NCBI RefSeq assembly: GCF_000227135.1
Contig: NC_018262.1
Location: 1,374,223 to 1,438,222, forward strand
Length of the DNA: 64,000 nt
Reading direction: 5' to 3'
Origin: Leishmania donovani
Lineage: Eukaryota; Euglenozoa; Kinetoplastea; Trypanosomatida; Trypanosomatidae
Positions 19,932 through 30,101 of this stretch are shown here, in pieces (position 1 is the first letter of the stretch; each line of letters begins with the position of its first letter). A program made the position numbers and the translations under genes. The notes beneath the pieces are model-generated. The model did not search any database, was not told the DNA's origin, and was given only the letters and a program-made list of their open reading frames with translations.

Positions 19932-20862
19932 GAAGGATTTGAGGAGAGAGAAGGGGAGGGGAGGAGACAAGCAAGAGGCGACGTCTTTCGCTTCGTATTT
20001 TTTCGCTTTCCTTACTGTGTGTTCTTTTCTTCGCGCGTCGTGGGGCTGTGGCGCCGCCGTTGTAGAGGAGTCGGGGCACGTGGCGCCATGGAGAAGAGGG
20101 GAAGAAGAGAGTAGAACGAAAACGAGGGGCGAAGGCACAAAACGAAAGCAAAGGTAAGACCGACAGAGCCGGCGGCGAAGAACAGGAAGCACAACCGAAG
20201 TTCAAGGAGAAAGAGAACGACGTCGACGGAGAGCGGCGTAGACGAGGAGCGTACGCACGTGCGCAGGCGCATACACACACACACGCAAAGGGGCGAAGGC
20301 AGCAGAGGCCAAGAGGGCACCATCTCCCTAACTCCATCTTCTCCACGCGCGCGTTTACCCCAGCTGTTGTGTCTCCGTGTGTTTGGGGGAGGGGGAGGGG
20401 AAAGAGGGGGAGGGGGCAGTCGTTGGTGCATCGTGTCTGCCTTAGCGGCCACTTGTGTGCGTGCGCAGACACGCATCGCGCACCTTCTCGCTGGACCACT
20501 CTTGCCGCAGACCTGTGTTCTCTCTCCACACAAGCGTCACCACCTGCGTGCATTTCTTCTTGTGCAGTCACGCAGCGCCACAGCTTGGAAAGCGCGAAAC
20601 TACCCCGAACCGGCTCGCCAAAGTGGCCGCGAAGATAGAGATCTGAAGGCGCGTGCATGCACTGTCAACACACGCTGAGGTGAGAGAAGAGTCGTGGAAC
20701 ACTCGCACAGGCGGCGGTGCCAGAGTGCCGCTTGCGGTCGCGCAATTCGTGAGCAACGACGAGGAAAAAGCCCATGACAACAATACGCGCGGAGAGCGGC
20801 GATGAGCGGAGACGGCCAACGACTTTGCGAAGGCTTCTACGATGTCTTTATCACTTGCCCTT
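19932..20862. other. intergenic region, no gene seen
   Basis: It holds the polypyrimidine (minus strand) tract at 19938-19977, a CA run near 20273-20284 and a G-rich stretch near 20386-20416. The open frames through it are low-complexity translations of these tracts. Confidence 0.5.
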
Positions 20863-22506
20863 TCACGCCTGTGGCATCTTCGTAGTCACCCAAAGACCGC
20901 TAGTCTTGCTGTGCTCCTCCTCTCTCACGTTCCGGCTCCACACCGACCGGTTGCGGTCGTAGTTTGACAGACGCACCATGAGTCGCGTCGTCTGCTCCCA
21001 CTCCGACAGCGGCACCGGCGCTGTTGTGCCAGCAGCAGCGCCGTCCGCCGCCGCGGCGCTCTCGTTCGAGCCAGCGCGCACCTTGGATGCAGCACTCTTC
21101 GCCTCCTGCTCCTCCACTTCCTCGTCGCCGTAAGCGTCGTCCTTGTGGCCCTCCACCGCCTTGTTCTGACTCTTCTTGGCGTGGTTGATCATAAGTGCGT
21201 CGCGACGACGAATAGCATCCTCAAAAGTGATGCCAAGGTGCGCCGTGATGGAGTGCGCCACGCGCAGAACCTCCTTTCGCAGCTCCCCCGTTTTCGCGGT
21301 CTTCAGCTCTGGCCGTATAAAGCGCAAGTAGGTAAGGAGGCAGTGCACCTCCGCTGCGGCGTCGTAGTGATGATCGAGCTCGCCGTCATGAACGACCAGG
21401 TGATTGAAGTGTACTTGCTCCCGAACCCTAGAGTTGAAGAAGAAGAATTGGTCCTCCACGTGGGCTACGTTGTAGTCCTTCTGGAAGGCGCCTTGTGGCA
21501 CCACAAGCCGACCCTCCGTGCTTGTTGGCCGCGTCCAGATGGGAAGCAGCAGGTCACCACGTAGATAAGGGACAGTGCCGTCCTCGCGAATCAGGCGCGT
21601 TTCACGCACGGCGCCCTGGCCGCCGAACTTAGTCGATTTGCTGGTGTAGGGAAGGCGGAACTTAAGCATGCTGTGCTCGCCGTGCAAGATGTTTGTCCAG
21701 CACTCCTGCGCGCGCATGTTCTCTGCCACGTGGTCCTCGAAGTTCGGCAGCGCCACACTGCCGGAGCGGATATCCGAGATGAAGAGCAGAGGCTTATTGC
21801 GCTCCAGCGCAACCTGCGACAGCAGCTCCAAGCCTTTAGGAAGCGACAGCGGTGCTTCGTACATGGCAGGGATATCCTCGGTACCACGGGCCACGTCCAG
21901 CGTGCCAACAATGCCCTGAAGCTGCTCGTGAATCGCCTTCTTGTCAGTCTGCACACTGTCAACCGCAGCGTTCTGGTATACAAAGCCAAGTGCTGGGAGG
22001 ACTTCGGTGAGGCGGCGCGCGTTGATGCCGTACGCTGTCGCGTTGGTGAAGAACTCGTTGCGCAACCTGAAGTTTGCGCGCGGCTCCAGCACCGCGCGGT
22101 CAAACTGGCCGGGGTCGATCAGCTCCCACGTGTGCCGGCACGAGAACATCTCGTCCAGAAACGCCAAATGGGTCCCAGGAGCGGCGCCAGCATACACGAT
22201 GTGATACGAGATCTCTGGCCGGCAGTACATGGAGAGGAGTTGAATCTCAGAGAGAAGAAGTTTACGCTGTCCCCAGTGGATGGCGCTCTTAATGTCCTTG
22301 TTGCGGGATCGGTACGGCTCAGCGGGGAAGTCGTCATCGAGGAGCACGGGGAACGGGAGGGACGAGGGGTAGTGGTAAACGGTGCGCGTCACCAGCTTGC
22401 TAAATTGGTCACCAGTAGTGTCAAATGACGAGGACGACAGAGCAGAGTAGAAGTCGTTCAGCAGCTCCTGGCGCTGCCGCTTCCGCTTCAGATACCCGCT
22501 ACCCAT
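20863..22506 (-). CDS. mRNA cap-4 2'-O-ribose methyltransferase, MTr2/MTr3 type
   Basis: A 547-residue protein from the ATG at 22506 (MGSGYLKRKRQ); the longer frame would begin at GTG. It has the SAM-dependent fold of the cap-specific 2'-O-methyltransferases that trypanosomatids use to build the hypermethylated cap 4 on the spliced leader. SAM-binding motif YAGAAPGTH is at about 105-113. The likely catalytic set is K82 (WGQRK), D245 (FISDIRSG) and K282 (MLKFRLPY), with a Glu expected further on, matching the K-D-K-E tetrad of the class. The C-terminal 120 residues are a charged, low-complexity tail. Two paralogues with different nucleotide positions (MTr2 and MTr3) are known in Trypanosoma brucei; I cannot tell which this is. 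It should act in the nucleus on spliced leader RNA. Confidence 0.85.
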   Translation of the reverse strand: MGSGYLKRKRQRQELLNDFYSALSSSSFDTTGDQFSKLVTRTVYHYPSSLPFPVLLDDDFPAEPYRSRNKDIKSAIHWGQRKLLLSEIQLLSMYCRPEISYHIVYAGAAPGTHLAFLDEMFSCRHTWELIDPGQFDRAVLEPRANFRLRNEFFTNATAYGINARRLTEVLPALGFVYQNAAVDSVQTDKKAIHEQLQGIVGTLDVARGTEDIPAMYEAPLSLPKGLELLSQVALERNKPLLFISDIRSGSVALPNFEDHVAENMRAQECWTNILHGEHSMLKFRLPYTSKSTKFGGQGAVRETRLIREDGTVPYLRGDLLLPIWTRPTSTEGRLVVPQGAFQKDYNVAHVEDQFFFFNSRVREQVHFNHLVVHDGELDHHYDAAAEVHCLLTYLRFIRPELKTAKTGELRKEVLRVAHSITAHLGITFEDAIRRRDALMINHAKKSQNKAVEGHKDDAYGDEEVEEQEAKSAASKVRAGSNESAAAADGAAAGTTAPVPLSEWEQTTRLMVRLSNYDRNRSVWSRNVREEEHSKTSGLWVTTKMPQA

Positions 22507-22632
22507 TGTGTGTCGCTTACTTCTCGTGTGTGGAAAGTATACGGACCCTCCGGGGACGTCGTAATGGAGACACGCGCACCCCACACCACCCGCGGCGATT
22601 ATCGCTAGAGACTTGTTCAGCTGAGAGGTCTA

Positions 22633-22634
22633 CT
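22633..22634 (-). promoter_or_regulatory. predicted spliced-leader acceptor, cap methyltransferase
   Basis: On the minus strand the sequence reads 'cgtttctttttttttttag', an unbroken T-rich tract (22635-22649) followed at once by AG. The first ATG after this site in the gene's frame is the one at 22506. Confidence 0.65.
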
Positions 22635-23333
22635 AAAAAAAAAAGAAACGATTCGGGGCTTCTACGCATGCACCAGGAGCAACAGCAGCCTTGTTCGCAC
22701 CCCGGCGTCAAAACTCAGAGTGTCTATGTCCGAAGACCATCAAGGAAAGAGGGACAGTCGCCTCTTCCTTTTTTAAGGGGTGCATGGTAGTGTGAAGGAG
22801 CAAAATAGATGCGCGATAAGTCGCATGCGGCACCCGAAGAACGAGATGCAGATACCGACGACAAAAAGAGCTTAAAAGAAAAAGTTCATGCAGCACGTAC
22901 CTACAGAGAGAAAGGGACTCGACACAAGAGTGGCACATGGGCTCGTGGCGGGGGCGGAAGAGTTGACCGAGCGAGAAGGGCTCCAAAGTGCATCACCACG
23001 ACCTTTCCTAGCCGCGCCCATTCTCTCGGGGGGAAAAGTGGCCTTCCACGCTTGTGGCGCATATGCGCGGTCTGCTGACAGCCCTTTCCTCTGCTTAGCT
23101 CGTTTCTCTTTTTTTCAGTGATTTTACTCGAGCCAAAGTTATCGGCCGAGGAGCCTAACGGATATGTTTTACGCTGCCACCCATGAAAGCAGAGAGCAAA
23201 AAGAGGCAGGGGGAGTTTGTGGGAGGGGGAGCGAGGGAAAACGGGCAGAAACTTGAAAATGGTCCCCTTTGCTCCTTGGTCATAGCAGCACACTGCGCTT
23301 CATCCTCTTGTGCGCGCTCTGCGATGTGAAACT
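22635..23333. other. intergenic region, no gene seen
   Basis: It holds the pyrimidine tract of the cap methyltransferase gene and otherwise only mixed-sequence spacer. No credible open frame or RNA gene. Confidence 0.5.
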
Positions 23334-24122
23334 TCACCACTCGAGCGTCGAGTTCTCCACAAAGTCCTGAAGCACCTTCACCATCTCGCGCACCAGGAGT
23401 GCGTCTAAGGGGGGGAGCATGGTCGGGCGTGTCACCCGTCGTCCGACCGTCATGCAGCACACCACCAGCTCTTTCAGTTTCTCCTCGGCAAAGCCACCAT
23501 CCTTCCCATCTACCTCGCTCTCAGGCAACTCCTGCGTGACGTCATCCACTGACTGACGCAGCTTTGTCAAGTAGCGGCATAACGTAGACGATGCGGGTGT
23601 AGCGGGGACAGCACCCGCATCACCATCGAAGCGAGATGCACTCGCGCCGTTGACGGCTGTGCTGGCCGCGTTCGGGGGCTGAGGAAAGACAGGCTGCAGC
23701 GAGCTCATCCATTGCGCACACGTCGGGATTGGTGTAGAGCAGTACAGGCTGACATATGCACGGGCAACCTGCGCGAATGTCTGCACCTCCTCGAGCCGGC
23801 TACCAGGCCGCGTACCCCCTACTGCTCCTTGTGCCGGCGAAGAAAAGAGGGCGGTGCAAGCTGGCGAGGGTGCCCTAGCCTCAGAATTGGAGAGCTCGAC
23901 ACGCTGCAGAGCTTGGCAGATCCCTTGAACAGCAGCCAGCACAGCACCTAGGGTTTCGCCACGAGTGCGGCCCTCTTTGGCGACGTCCCTGAAAAATGTA
24001 TGCTGATCAGTCAACTCTGACCAGCACGCCGTCATCGCGCGACCCTTCGTGACATCGAGGCGAGCGTCGCGCACGAGTTCAGGAAAGGTTGGCGCATCGT
24101 CTACGTCGAAGTCCAGTGCCAT
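23334..24122 (-). CDS. conserved-looking protein of unknown function
   Basis: A 262-residue frame with a true ATG start and coding-like composition. It is predicted mostly helical, with an acidic N-terminus (MALDFDVDDAPTFPEL), a Pro/Ala/Ser-rich middle (about 95-180) and a helical C-terminus ending NSTLEW. No domain, signal peptide or membrane segment is recognised. It sits in register with the other genes of the unit. A candidate splice acceptor lies at 24216-24217 after a C/T-rich tract. Confidence 0.6.
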   Translation of the reverse strand: MALDFDVDDAPTFPELVRDARLDVTKGRAMTACWSELTDQHTFFRDVAKEGRTRGETLGAVLAAVQGICQALQRVELSNSEARAPSPACTALFSSPAQGAVGGTRPGSRLEEVQTFAQVARAYVSLYCSTPIPTCAQWMSSLQPVFPQPPNAASTAVNGASASRFDGDAGAVPATPASSTLCRYLTKLRQSVDDVTQELPESEVDGKDGGFAEEKLKELVVCCMTVGRRVTRPTMLPPLDALLVREMVKVLQDFVENSTLEW

Positions 24123-25001
24123 GATTATAAGGAAGGCAAAAGGGAAGAGAGGGCGGGGTAGACCGTAGAAGGTGCGTAGAAGATGTGGAGTCCGTTTTGG
24201 TTCGGCTTCCTCCGTCTAGGCACGAGTGAGCAGGTGAAGATTGAAAGGAAGAGGGGCGAAAATGCGTGGCGCGGTAACAGCATAAGGATAGCAGGGAGAG
24301 AGAGTAATGGGGGGCGACAAAGGTAGGCTGCACAAGAGCGCAGGGCGCAGCGTGCAGTCCCGAAGGGAGAGCTGCCATTCACACACAGGAGGAGAGGAAG
24401 CGATAACGGCCGCCGACTGTGCTGGCGACGCCGACGTGCCCTCCCCCTCAGAAAAGATAAAACAGCACGCCACCACCCGCTAGCGCGCTGCATCGAAGAT
24501 CGAAAGCGGGCACGTCCCCCCCTTTTCTCTTTTTCAGCCTGTCTTCCCGAGACTGTGCCACGACGGAAGCACCAACGCAAGTGCGTGCGTGCATGCATGC
24601 GTCGTGAAAGCTGTCTCTTCCCTTCTGGATGGGGTAGCCTCCTTGCGACTCTGCAAATGTGGCATGTCTTCTCCCCCGACAGCTCGACCGCCCGAGAGGG
24701 CAAAACAGGGCCACAAGAAAGGCGAGAGAGAGAGAGAGCAAGTGGAGAACAGGGGCGGCGATTCGTGAAGAAATCTCCGAAAGAGCTCAAAGCGGACGAA
24801 AAAAAAAAGGACCGTCGGGCCCGCACCACAAAACGCGTGAGTGAGGGCCTCGAAACAGCGCCAAAGAATCGACGTGAGCGCACCAACGAACTCGCCCGCC
24901 CTCTCTCTCGTCATCATCATCATCTGGATCACGCGAGTTCACCATCACCCCCGCAAACACAGAAGACAGAAGAGCGGCGCATAAGACTGAAGAAGGATGC
25001 C
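24123..25001. other. intergenic region, no gene seen
   Basis: Upstream of the preceding gene the minus strand has two C/T-rich tracts (about 24126-24156 and 24218-24262); the second is followed by 'gcctag' (AG at 24216-24217). A GA run lies near 24724-24741. The long minus-strand frame through this region is a Ser/Arg/Leu-rich translation of the tracts and is not supported as a gene. Confidence 0.5.
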
Positions 25002-26267
25002 TTAGTCGTCCTTCAGCAGCATCGCCACGGCGCGTAGGGCTCGGTCATCGTACCAGTGGTGAATGCACAGAAAAGAAGCACCGCTGACGGCAGAGACGGC
25101 GCCGATCGTGAAGTACATCCACGCCATGAAAGTGTTGCGGCCACCGAGCCACGACAGCGTCGCTAGTGAGAAGCTCTTTGTGCCGCCGTAACTGGCCGCG
25201 TTGAAATGCTCTTGAATGCGCATCAGATAGGTGCCCGGCACCAGGTCCTCGTCGATGACGCGATACAGCTTCCGGAACTTGGGCAGTGAGGCCACGCGCG
25301 CCCAGACCATCAAGTCCTCGTCCGTCGTGACTGGAATGCGGTGACCAGGCTCATCGGCGTACCAGCCTTCGTTGAAATAAGCATTGTCGGACGGCATGCG
25401 GGATGGAGGGTTGGGGTTCACATCACCGTCCGCGGCCTCATACGCCCATTTTGGTGCGCTCCATACGGGTCGAAGCGACGAAGGAGGTGGAAAGTGCGGT
25501 TTTTTGTATTTGAACTCTACGTCCGACGTCCAGGCAATGCCTTTTTTGTGGCAGCGGCCGGCACCGTCGAGCGGCTCGTTTGTGAAGCGTGAAAAGGCGC
25601 TGCCATTGCAGATGAGCCGCAGCGACGGCGCCGTCACCGCGGCGGCCTCGTGGTGAGTGATGCGGTACAGGGCGAATGTGTCGTTGAACATGGACCACGG
25701 AATCAGTCCAGCCGGTACATACACAAAGTCGCTGTAGTGGAAGAAAGTGCCCAAGAGGTTAATGCCTTGATCACCGGCGTGGCGCAACTCGCCTGGGTAC
25801 GTGAGAGGCGACGTGGCAGAGGCAATGGCCGTCGCGGAGACGCGCTGCCCGGCCAGCTGCGCGTCGCTCTTGGACTTGGAGAAGCGACGGTGGTTCTGGT
25901 AGAAGTTGTCAAGGCCGTAGTAGACATACACCGGTGCCTTGAGGTGCTTGTCGACGCGAAACGGGACATCCGTGACGCAACCCGTCTGCCACACGTTCCC
26001 CGGCGACGCCTCATACCGAAAGGCGCCGGTGTTGTTGTACCCAAACGAGCATTGCTGCTGATGGTCGTAGCGCACCGTGATGTCCACCGCGGACGCGTTC
26101 GCGTGAAAGAGCGACAGACTCAGTGGCAAGCACACCACTGCAACCGCAATGAGGCAGAGGGCCGAGTGCTGCGGTGTCAAGATGGGTTGCCACGCCGGCA
26201 GACGCTGTTGCTTGAAGAGCGTCCAGATGGACGGGCGCTGGTCCACCGCAGCGGGGGCGACAGGCAT
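25002..26267 (-). CDS. CDC50/LEM3-family P4-ATPase (lipid flippase) subunit
   Basis: A 421-residue protein from the ATG at 26267; the longer frame would start at TTG. CDC50 proteins are beta-subunits that carry P4-type flippases out of the ER and are needed for their activity. A first membrane segment (SALCLIAVAVVCLPLSLSLF) is at about residues 31-50. A large ectodomain follows, with the family's YYGLDNFYQNHRRFSKSKSD block and several Cys. The conserved SFSLATLSWLGGRNTFMAW precedes the second membrane segment near 380-403, and the tail is short and cytosolic. Leishmania has several CDC50 paralogues; one of them (Ros3) partners the miltefosine transporter. I cannot say whether this is Ros3 or another paralogue. 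Confidence 0.9.
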   Translation of the reverse strand: MPVAPAAVDQRPSIWTLFKQQRLPAWQPILTPQHSALCLIAVAVVCLPLSLSLFHANASAVDITVRYDHQQQCSFGYNNTGAFRYEASPGNVWQTGCVTDVPFRVDKHLKAPVYVYYGLDNFYQNHRRFSKSKSDAQLAGQRVSATAIASATSPLTYPGELRHAGDQGINLLGTFFHYSDFVYVPAGLIPWSMFNDTFALYRITHHEAAAVTAPSLRLICNGSAFSRFTNEPLDGAGRCHKKGIAWTSDVEFKYKKPHFPPPSSLRPVWSAPKWAYEAADGDVNPNPPSRMPSDNAYFNEGWYADEPGHRIPVTTDEDLMVWARVASLPKFRKLYRVIDEDLVPGTYLMRIQEHFNAASYGGTKSFSLATLSWLGGRNTFMAWMYFTIGAVSAVSGASFLCIHHWYDDRALRAVAMLLKDD

Positions 26268-26425
26268 TCCCCTCCCTCTCGAGCTTGCGTGGAGTAAAGC
26301 GACTCGAGTCAAGCAAGTTCTTCGTTTTCTTTTAAGGAGGCGTCGATAAGCAGCACTGTTTTGATGTCCTCAGTCGTCGTCGCCGAAGAGGTGAGGTTGA
26401 GATGCGCGTCGATCACTTCGTACCG

Positions 26426-26427
26426 CT
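26426..26427 (-). promoter_or_regulatory. candidate spliced-leader acceptor, CDC50 gene
   Basis: A T/C-rich tract on the minus strand (about 26433-26466) is followed by 'gacggag'. No ATG occurs between this AG and the ATG at 26267 in the stretch I read, which supports that start. Confidence 0.45.
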
Positions 26428-26554
26428 CCGTCAAAGAAAAAACAAGAGAGAGGTAAAAGGAAAAACGCTTCAGTCGTGCCGGCGAAGAGCACTTTCCCAG
26501 AGAATCGCAGCTGTTCGGCGGCAGACGGTGCGCGAGATTGATAAAAACGATGTG

Positions 26555-26589
<35 letters not shown>

Positions 26590-27409
26590 ATGGGCGCGCT
26601 GCGTGCGCGTCTCTGTCTGTGACGCCTGCGATAGCCCCGTTGTGCCGTGGACAATACGCGAGCGTACCTGATCACAGGCGGGAACGAGAGCAGGTCAGGT
26701 CAGACGCGACGCGAAGCGAAGGAGGACGTGGATGGCGAAGAGCAGATACAAGTCGCCACGAGGAGAGACAGGGAGAGCGCGGGGCGTGAGCAGACAAAGA
26801 GCGCGATCACAGACACTGCCAAAAGCGAGACGGAGAAGCGACCCGCGGGTAGAGCAAACATGCGCATACACCAAGAGACACATACGTGGTGGCCAGGCAG
26901 ATACGTCAAGACGCGACAAGCAATGCTGCTCCGTGGTGACTAAAAGAAGCCGGCCTCAGCCTCCAACTCCCTCGATGCGCGTCATGCAAAAACACACAAC
27001 AGTCGAGTCGTTACTCGTCAAGTCGAGTTTTCATGGCTATCGTTTAGTTGATCTTTCACATGAATGGAGTAGCTGTACGACGGGCAACGGCGCGGTAGTC
27101 AGATACCCTGTTTCCTCTGTGTTTGTGTGACGAAAAGATGGCGTTCGTTGGAGCTCCCTCGTTCACACGCACGCGTGCGCTCGCGCACGGCAGCTGCAGG
27201 GATACCGAAAACTCGGCATACCGGATGAGGAACATCGATCGATAAGAGCACACAAAGGCAAGAACACGCAAGTGCACACACACGCAGAGAAAAAGGGCGA
27301 GAAACGGCAGTCAAAGACCCATAGCACTCTGCACCAAACGCACCGTCCCTGAATGGCCGGCGGACACCACGATTGCCTCTCGCCAGTCGACCCATTTCTC
27401 GAACGCTGG
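26428..27409. other. intergenic region with a TG microsatellite
   Basis: A TG repeat of about 28 bases lies at 26558-26586. The rest is mixed sequence without a credible gene and should be mainly the 3' UTR of the gene that ends at 27410. Confidence 0.5.
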
Positions 27410-29440
27410 TCAGTATCGAGCCGGTCGACGGTGGCTGCTTTCGCTTCTCTGGCGGGCACGCATACTCTTCGTCGCGTCCTTCTCTTGCTGCTTCGTGTAC
27501 TTTTCTGTTAACTTAGCCTGCCACTGCCCCACAAAACGGAATGGGACCAAAAAATCGCGGCGACCGCGGACGGCTCGCAACTCGCGCAAGGCACGCTCAT
27601 CAGCCTCGCTGGTGTGTGGCGACGAGGACAAGGAGAGGGGTGAGATGTTGGAGGACCGGTCCGCGAGCACCTCCACCTTGTCAGGGTAGAGAAGCAGCAC
27701 CTCGGCTATAATATCCTGCATGGCGAAAAGTCGCTCACGCACAAGTCGCGGCAGTCGCGGGAGACTTCGGCTGATCGTCGTCCCTTCTCGCGGGTCGCTA
27801 CGGAGAGAATAGGAGGAGAAGATGTGCAGGAGTATTTCCTCCCCAGTAACGCTTTCGATGGAGCGTTGAGCAACTTTGGGGGCATCGGCGCGCTGCACCA
27901 GGATGCCGTGTCGCGCATCGGATAGCTGAAACAAATCATTCCGTGCTTGTAAAAGCTCCGTCACATTTTGAGGAAAAGCTTGCACGGCAGGCTGCGGCAA
28001 CGATCCTAAGAGCGCCGACTGATGCACCCCATCACGCAGCGGGAGAAGGTCGAAGAGATGCTGTGCTAGGACCCGCTCGTCGAAGTATGGGGTTGGGTTG
28101 CGCAGGTAGGCAAGCTGGCGCTGCAGTTTGCGCTTGCGGCGTCGCTGGCGCGAGCTGAGGCCGCATGCGCTTGCCGCCCGGTCTGCAGTGAGTGTCTCCA
28201 GCTCGCGTAGTATGCTCTCCTCGTGCGCGCCCGCCATGTCTGTTGGGACGAAGCGCTCCTCGAGTCGAAAGCGCACGTAGACGGAGGCGCATAAGGATGG
28301 CGGCGGCGTGGCGTCATACGTCACGCAAGCGGGCGCTGACGAAGAGGCCTCGGCAGAGAGGGTCGGCACGCGTGCCTGTTGCCCGCTATGGACGGTCGTG
28401 GGGGCCGCATAGCGAAGCTCAAACAGAGCAGGCGCGCTCAACAAAACGTGCCAGACATCCCGCCCGGGTGGCAGGAGAAGGGTTGCCTGCTCTTGCAGCT
28501 CACCCGAGAAGAGCAGCTCCCTTGCTGTGGTCGGCAGTACACGCGCCACCCGGTACCACTCGTACGGCTGCACCTCATGCCCCGCCATCCGCGTGTTTGG
28601 CGACTGCGGCATTGGCGCGGCGGCCCTGTTATCGCCTGCCGCAGGGTCGAGTCGCAGTTGCACATACCCGTGTTCGAGCACGTGAGTCCGCTCCCCCTCA
28701 TCAGCTGAAGTACTGCGAGAGGCGCAGTGCGCCGGGTGCTTGTGAAAGGTGAGCCATGCTCTGTGCTGCGGCGACCGAAGAGCATCGAGTACGCGGGCCC
28801 TTACCTGCTGCTCCTCGGCCTCCGGGGCAGTCGTCCAGAGGGCCTTGACTGGCACGAGGTAGCTCGGGAACAGCTCCTGGAGTTCAGTGAAAATAGCCTG
28901 GAGGTCCACCGAGTTCGACTTTGGGGCTGTAGCAGCGGCATTACCAGACGAGGACAATGGAACGGCGAACGAGTGACCCGCTTCGGCACCTGCGTTGGCC
29001 CGGCGGCACGGCGCTGTCGATTCTCTCTGCCTGAGGCGGCTGCGCACCACGTGAACCTGCCCGATCATTTTGCTTTCAAAGCGCTCCGCGTAGCGAGACA
29101 AGAGGGGCCGCAAGCCACCGCAGACGGGGTCACACACGCGCTCCATCAGCTCTGGCGGCAGCTGACGTGAGATTTGCGGAATCGAGGTGAATGTTGCCGG
29201 GATGAAGGGGCTCACCTCATCCACAAGCGCATCGAGCGGTGAGGTGGGGGATAGAGAGCACAAGCTGGTCGGCGTGCTTGAAAAGTGCGCCATCCGCCGG
29301 AGTGTGATGGCAGGAGAGGAGAGAACCGTGAGGTGTGGCGCCACTTGCGCTTCGGCTCTTGGGTAGGCTCTCTCTCCCCGCCCAGCGGTGGTTGCAGCCG
29401 CCAAGGCGACGCGGCCACTGTACAGCCTTGCCGGCCACAT
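27410..29440 (-). CDS. predicted mitochondrial protein of unknown function
   Basis: I place the start at the ATG at 29440 (MWPARLYSGRVALAAATTAG), giving 676 residues. The open frame extends to 29566, but a strong polypyrimidine tract (29478-29535) ending in 'caccag' (AG at 29470-29471) lies inside that extension, so the upstream ATG would not be in the mRNA. The N-terminus from the chosen ATG is rich in Arg and Ala with no acidic residue for the first 20, like a mitochondrial targeting peptide. No known domain is recognised. A basic helical segment (SSRQRRRKRKLQRQLAYL) lies in the middle and the tail is basic (SMRARQRSESSHRRPARY). Given the number of kinetoplastid-specific mitochondrial RNA-processing and ribosome factors, a role there is possible but not shown. 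Confidence 0.6.
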   Translation of the reverse strand: MWPARLYSGRVALAAATTAGRGERAYPRAEAQVAPHLTVLSSPAITLRRMAHFSSTPTSLCSLSPTSPLDALVDEVSPFIPATFTSIPQISRQLPPELMERVCDPVCGGLRPLLSRYAERFESKMIGQVHVVRSRLRQRESTAPCRRANAGAEAGHSFAVPLSSSGNAAATAPKSNSVDLQAIFTELQELFPSYLVPVKALWTTAPEAEEQQVRARVLDALRSPQHRAWLTFHKHPAHCASRSTSADEGERTHVLEHGYVQLRLDPAAGDNRAAAPMPQSPNTRMAGHEVQPYEWYRVARVLPTTARELLFSGELQEQATLLLPPGRDVWHVLLSAPALFELRYAAPTTVHSGQQARVPTLSAEASSSAPACVTYDATPPPSLCASVYVRFRLEERFVPTDMAGAHEESILRELETLTADRAASACGLSSRQRRRKRKLQRQLAYLRNPTPYFDERVLAQHLFDLLPLRDGVHQSALLGSLPQPAVQAFPQNVTELLQARNDLFQLSDARHGILVQRADAPKVAQRSIESVTGEEILLHIFSSYSLRSDPREGTTISRSLPRLPRLVRERLFAMQDIIAEVLLLYPDKVEVLADRSSNISPLSLSSSPHTSEADERALRELRAVRGRRDFLVPFRFVGQWQAKLTEKYTKQQEKDATKSMRARQRSESSHRRPARY

Positions 29441-29469
29441 CACACAGCCACGGCAGTGCCCTCCGCTCA

Positions 29470-29471
29470 CT
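29470..29471 (-). promoter_or_regulatory. predicted spliced-leader acceptor that decides a start
   Basis: The minus strand carries a long T/C-rich stretch (29478-29535, with T6 in the middle) followed by 'cacgacaccag'. The ATG at 29440 follows about 30 bases later. Confidence 0.55.
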
Positions 29472-30101
29472 GGTGTCGTGAAAGTGAGAAGCCAAAAAAC
29501 GCAAAGCGAGCGGAGTTGACGGTGGATGAAAAACGAGAAAGTCGTCCTTGTCGGTCCCGCGTGCATCACCAGGGGAGAAGAGAGTCACAGGAGCAGGAAA
29601 TCGAGCTCCAAGCACTAATGGCGCTGGGCATGTGCGCGACCGAGGCCGATTCACTTACTACTGAAAAGACAAGGGGTAGGTGCAGGATTCGATTTGAACG
29701 GAGGCCTTACCGAAGTGCATCGCCAGGATGCATACTGCAACGCCACAGTTAGTGCCGCACCGCAGCCGATTAGTGTGCCGCTCTTGTGACTGGTGCCCTG
29801 TCTCAAGTGATCTGCATACTTGATTGTTTTCGTGCGTGACGCAGCGTAAGAAAAAAAAAAGATACCAAAAGCGGCAAACAGCAGCGTTGAAGCAAAAAAA
29901 AAAGGGAAGCAGTGCGATCATCGGCGAAGTGCGAGCCATCAAGGTGAAGACAAAATGCCGTCCTCTTGCTCCTTTTTTTTGGTTTCGCTTTCTGTCTTTG
30001 TATTGTTGCTCGCCTTTTCGTAATGTGCAGCTAGCGGGAGCATCCCAGGTGCCTCACCCTGTCAACCGCAAGAGTGCACGTGCGCACAGAAGAGCGCTCA
30101 T
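29472..30101. other. intergenic region, no gene seen
   Basis: It includes A-runs on the plus strand (near 29849-29858 and 29894-29904), that is T-tracts on the sense strand, and a T-run near 29973-29980. No gene is supported. Confidence 0.45.

Noticed and set aside
22507..22584. N-terminal extension of the cap methyltransferase
   Set aside because: Begins at GTG, not ATG; the ATG at 22506 is the first in frame after the predicted splice site. The same reasoning moved the starts of the helicase-like, CDC50, Swi5-like, transacylase and SMC1 genes.
24125..24886. 253-codon minus-strand frame upstream of the unknown gene at 23.3-24.1 kb
   Set aside because: Ser/Arg/Leu/Pro-rich translation of pyrimidine tracts, with no domain; it covers a probable splice-acceptor region.
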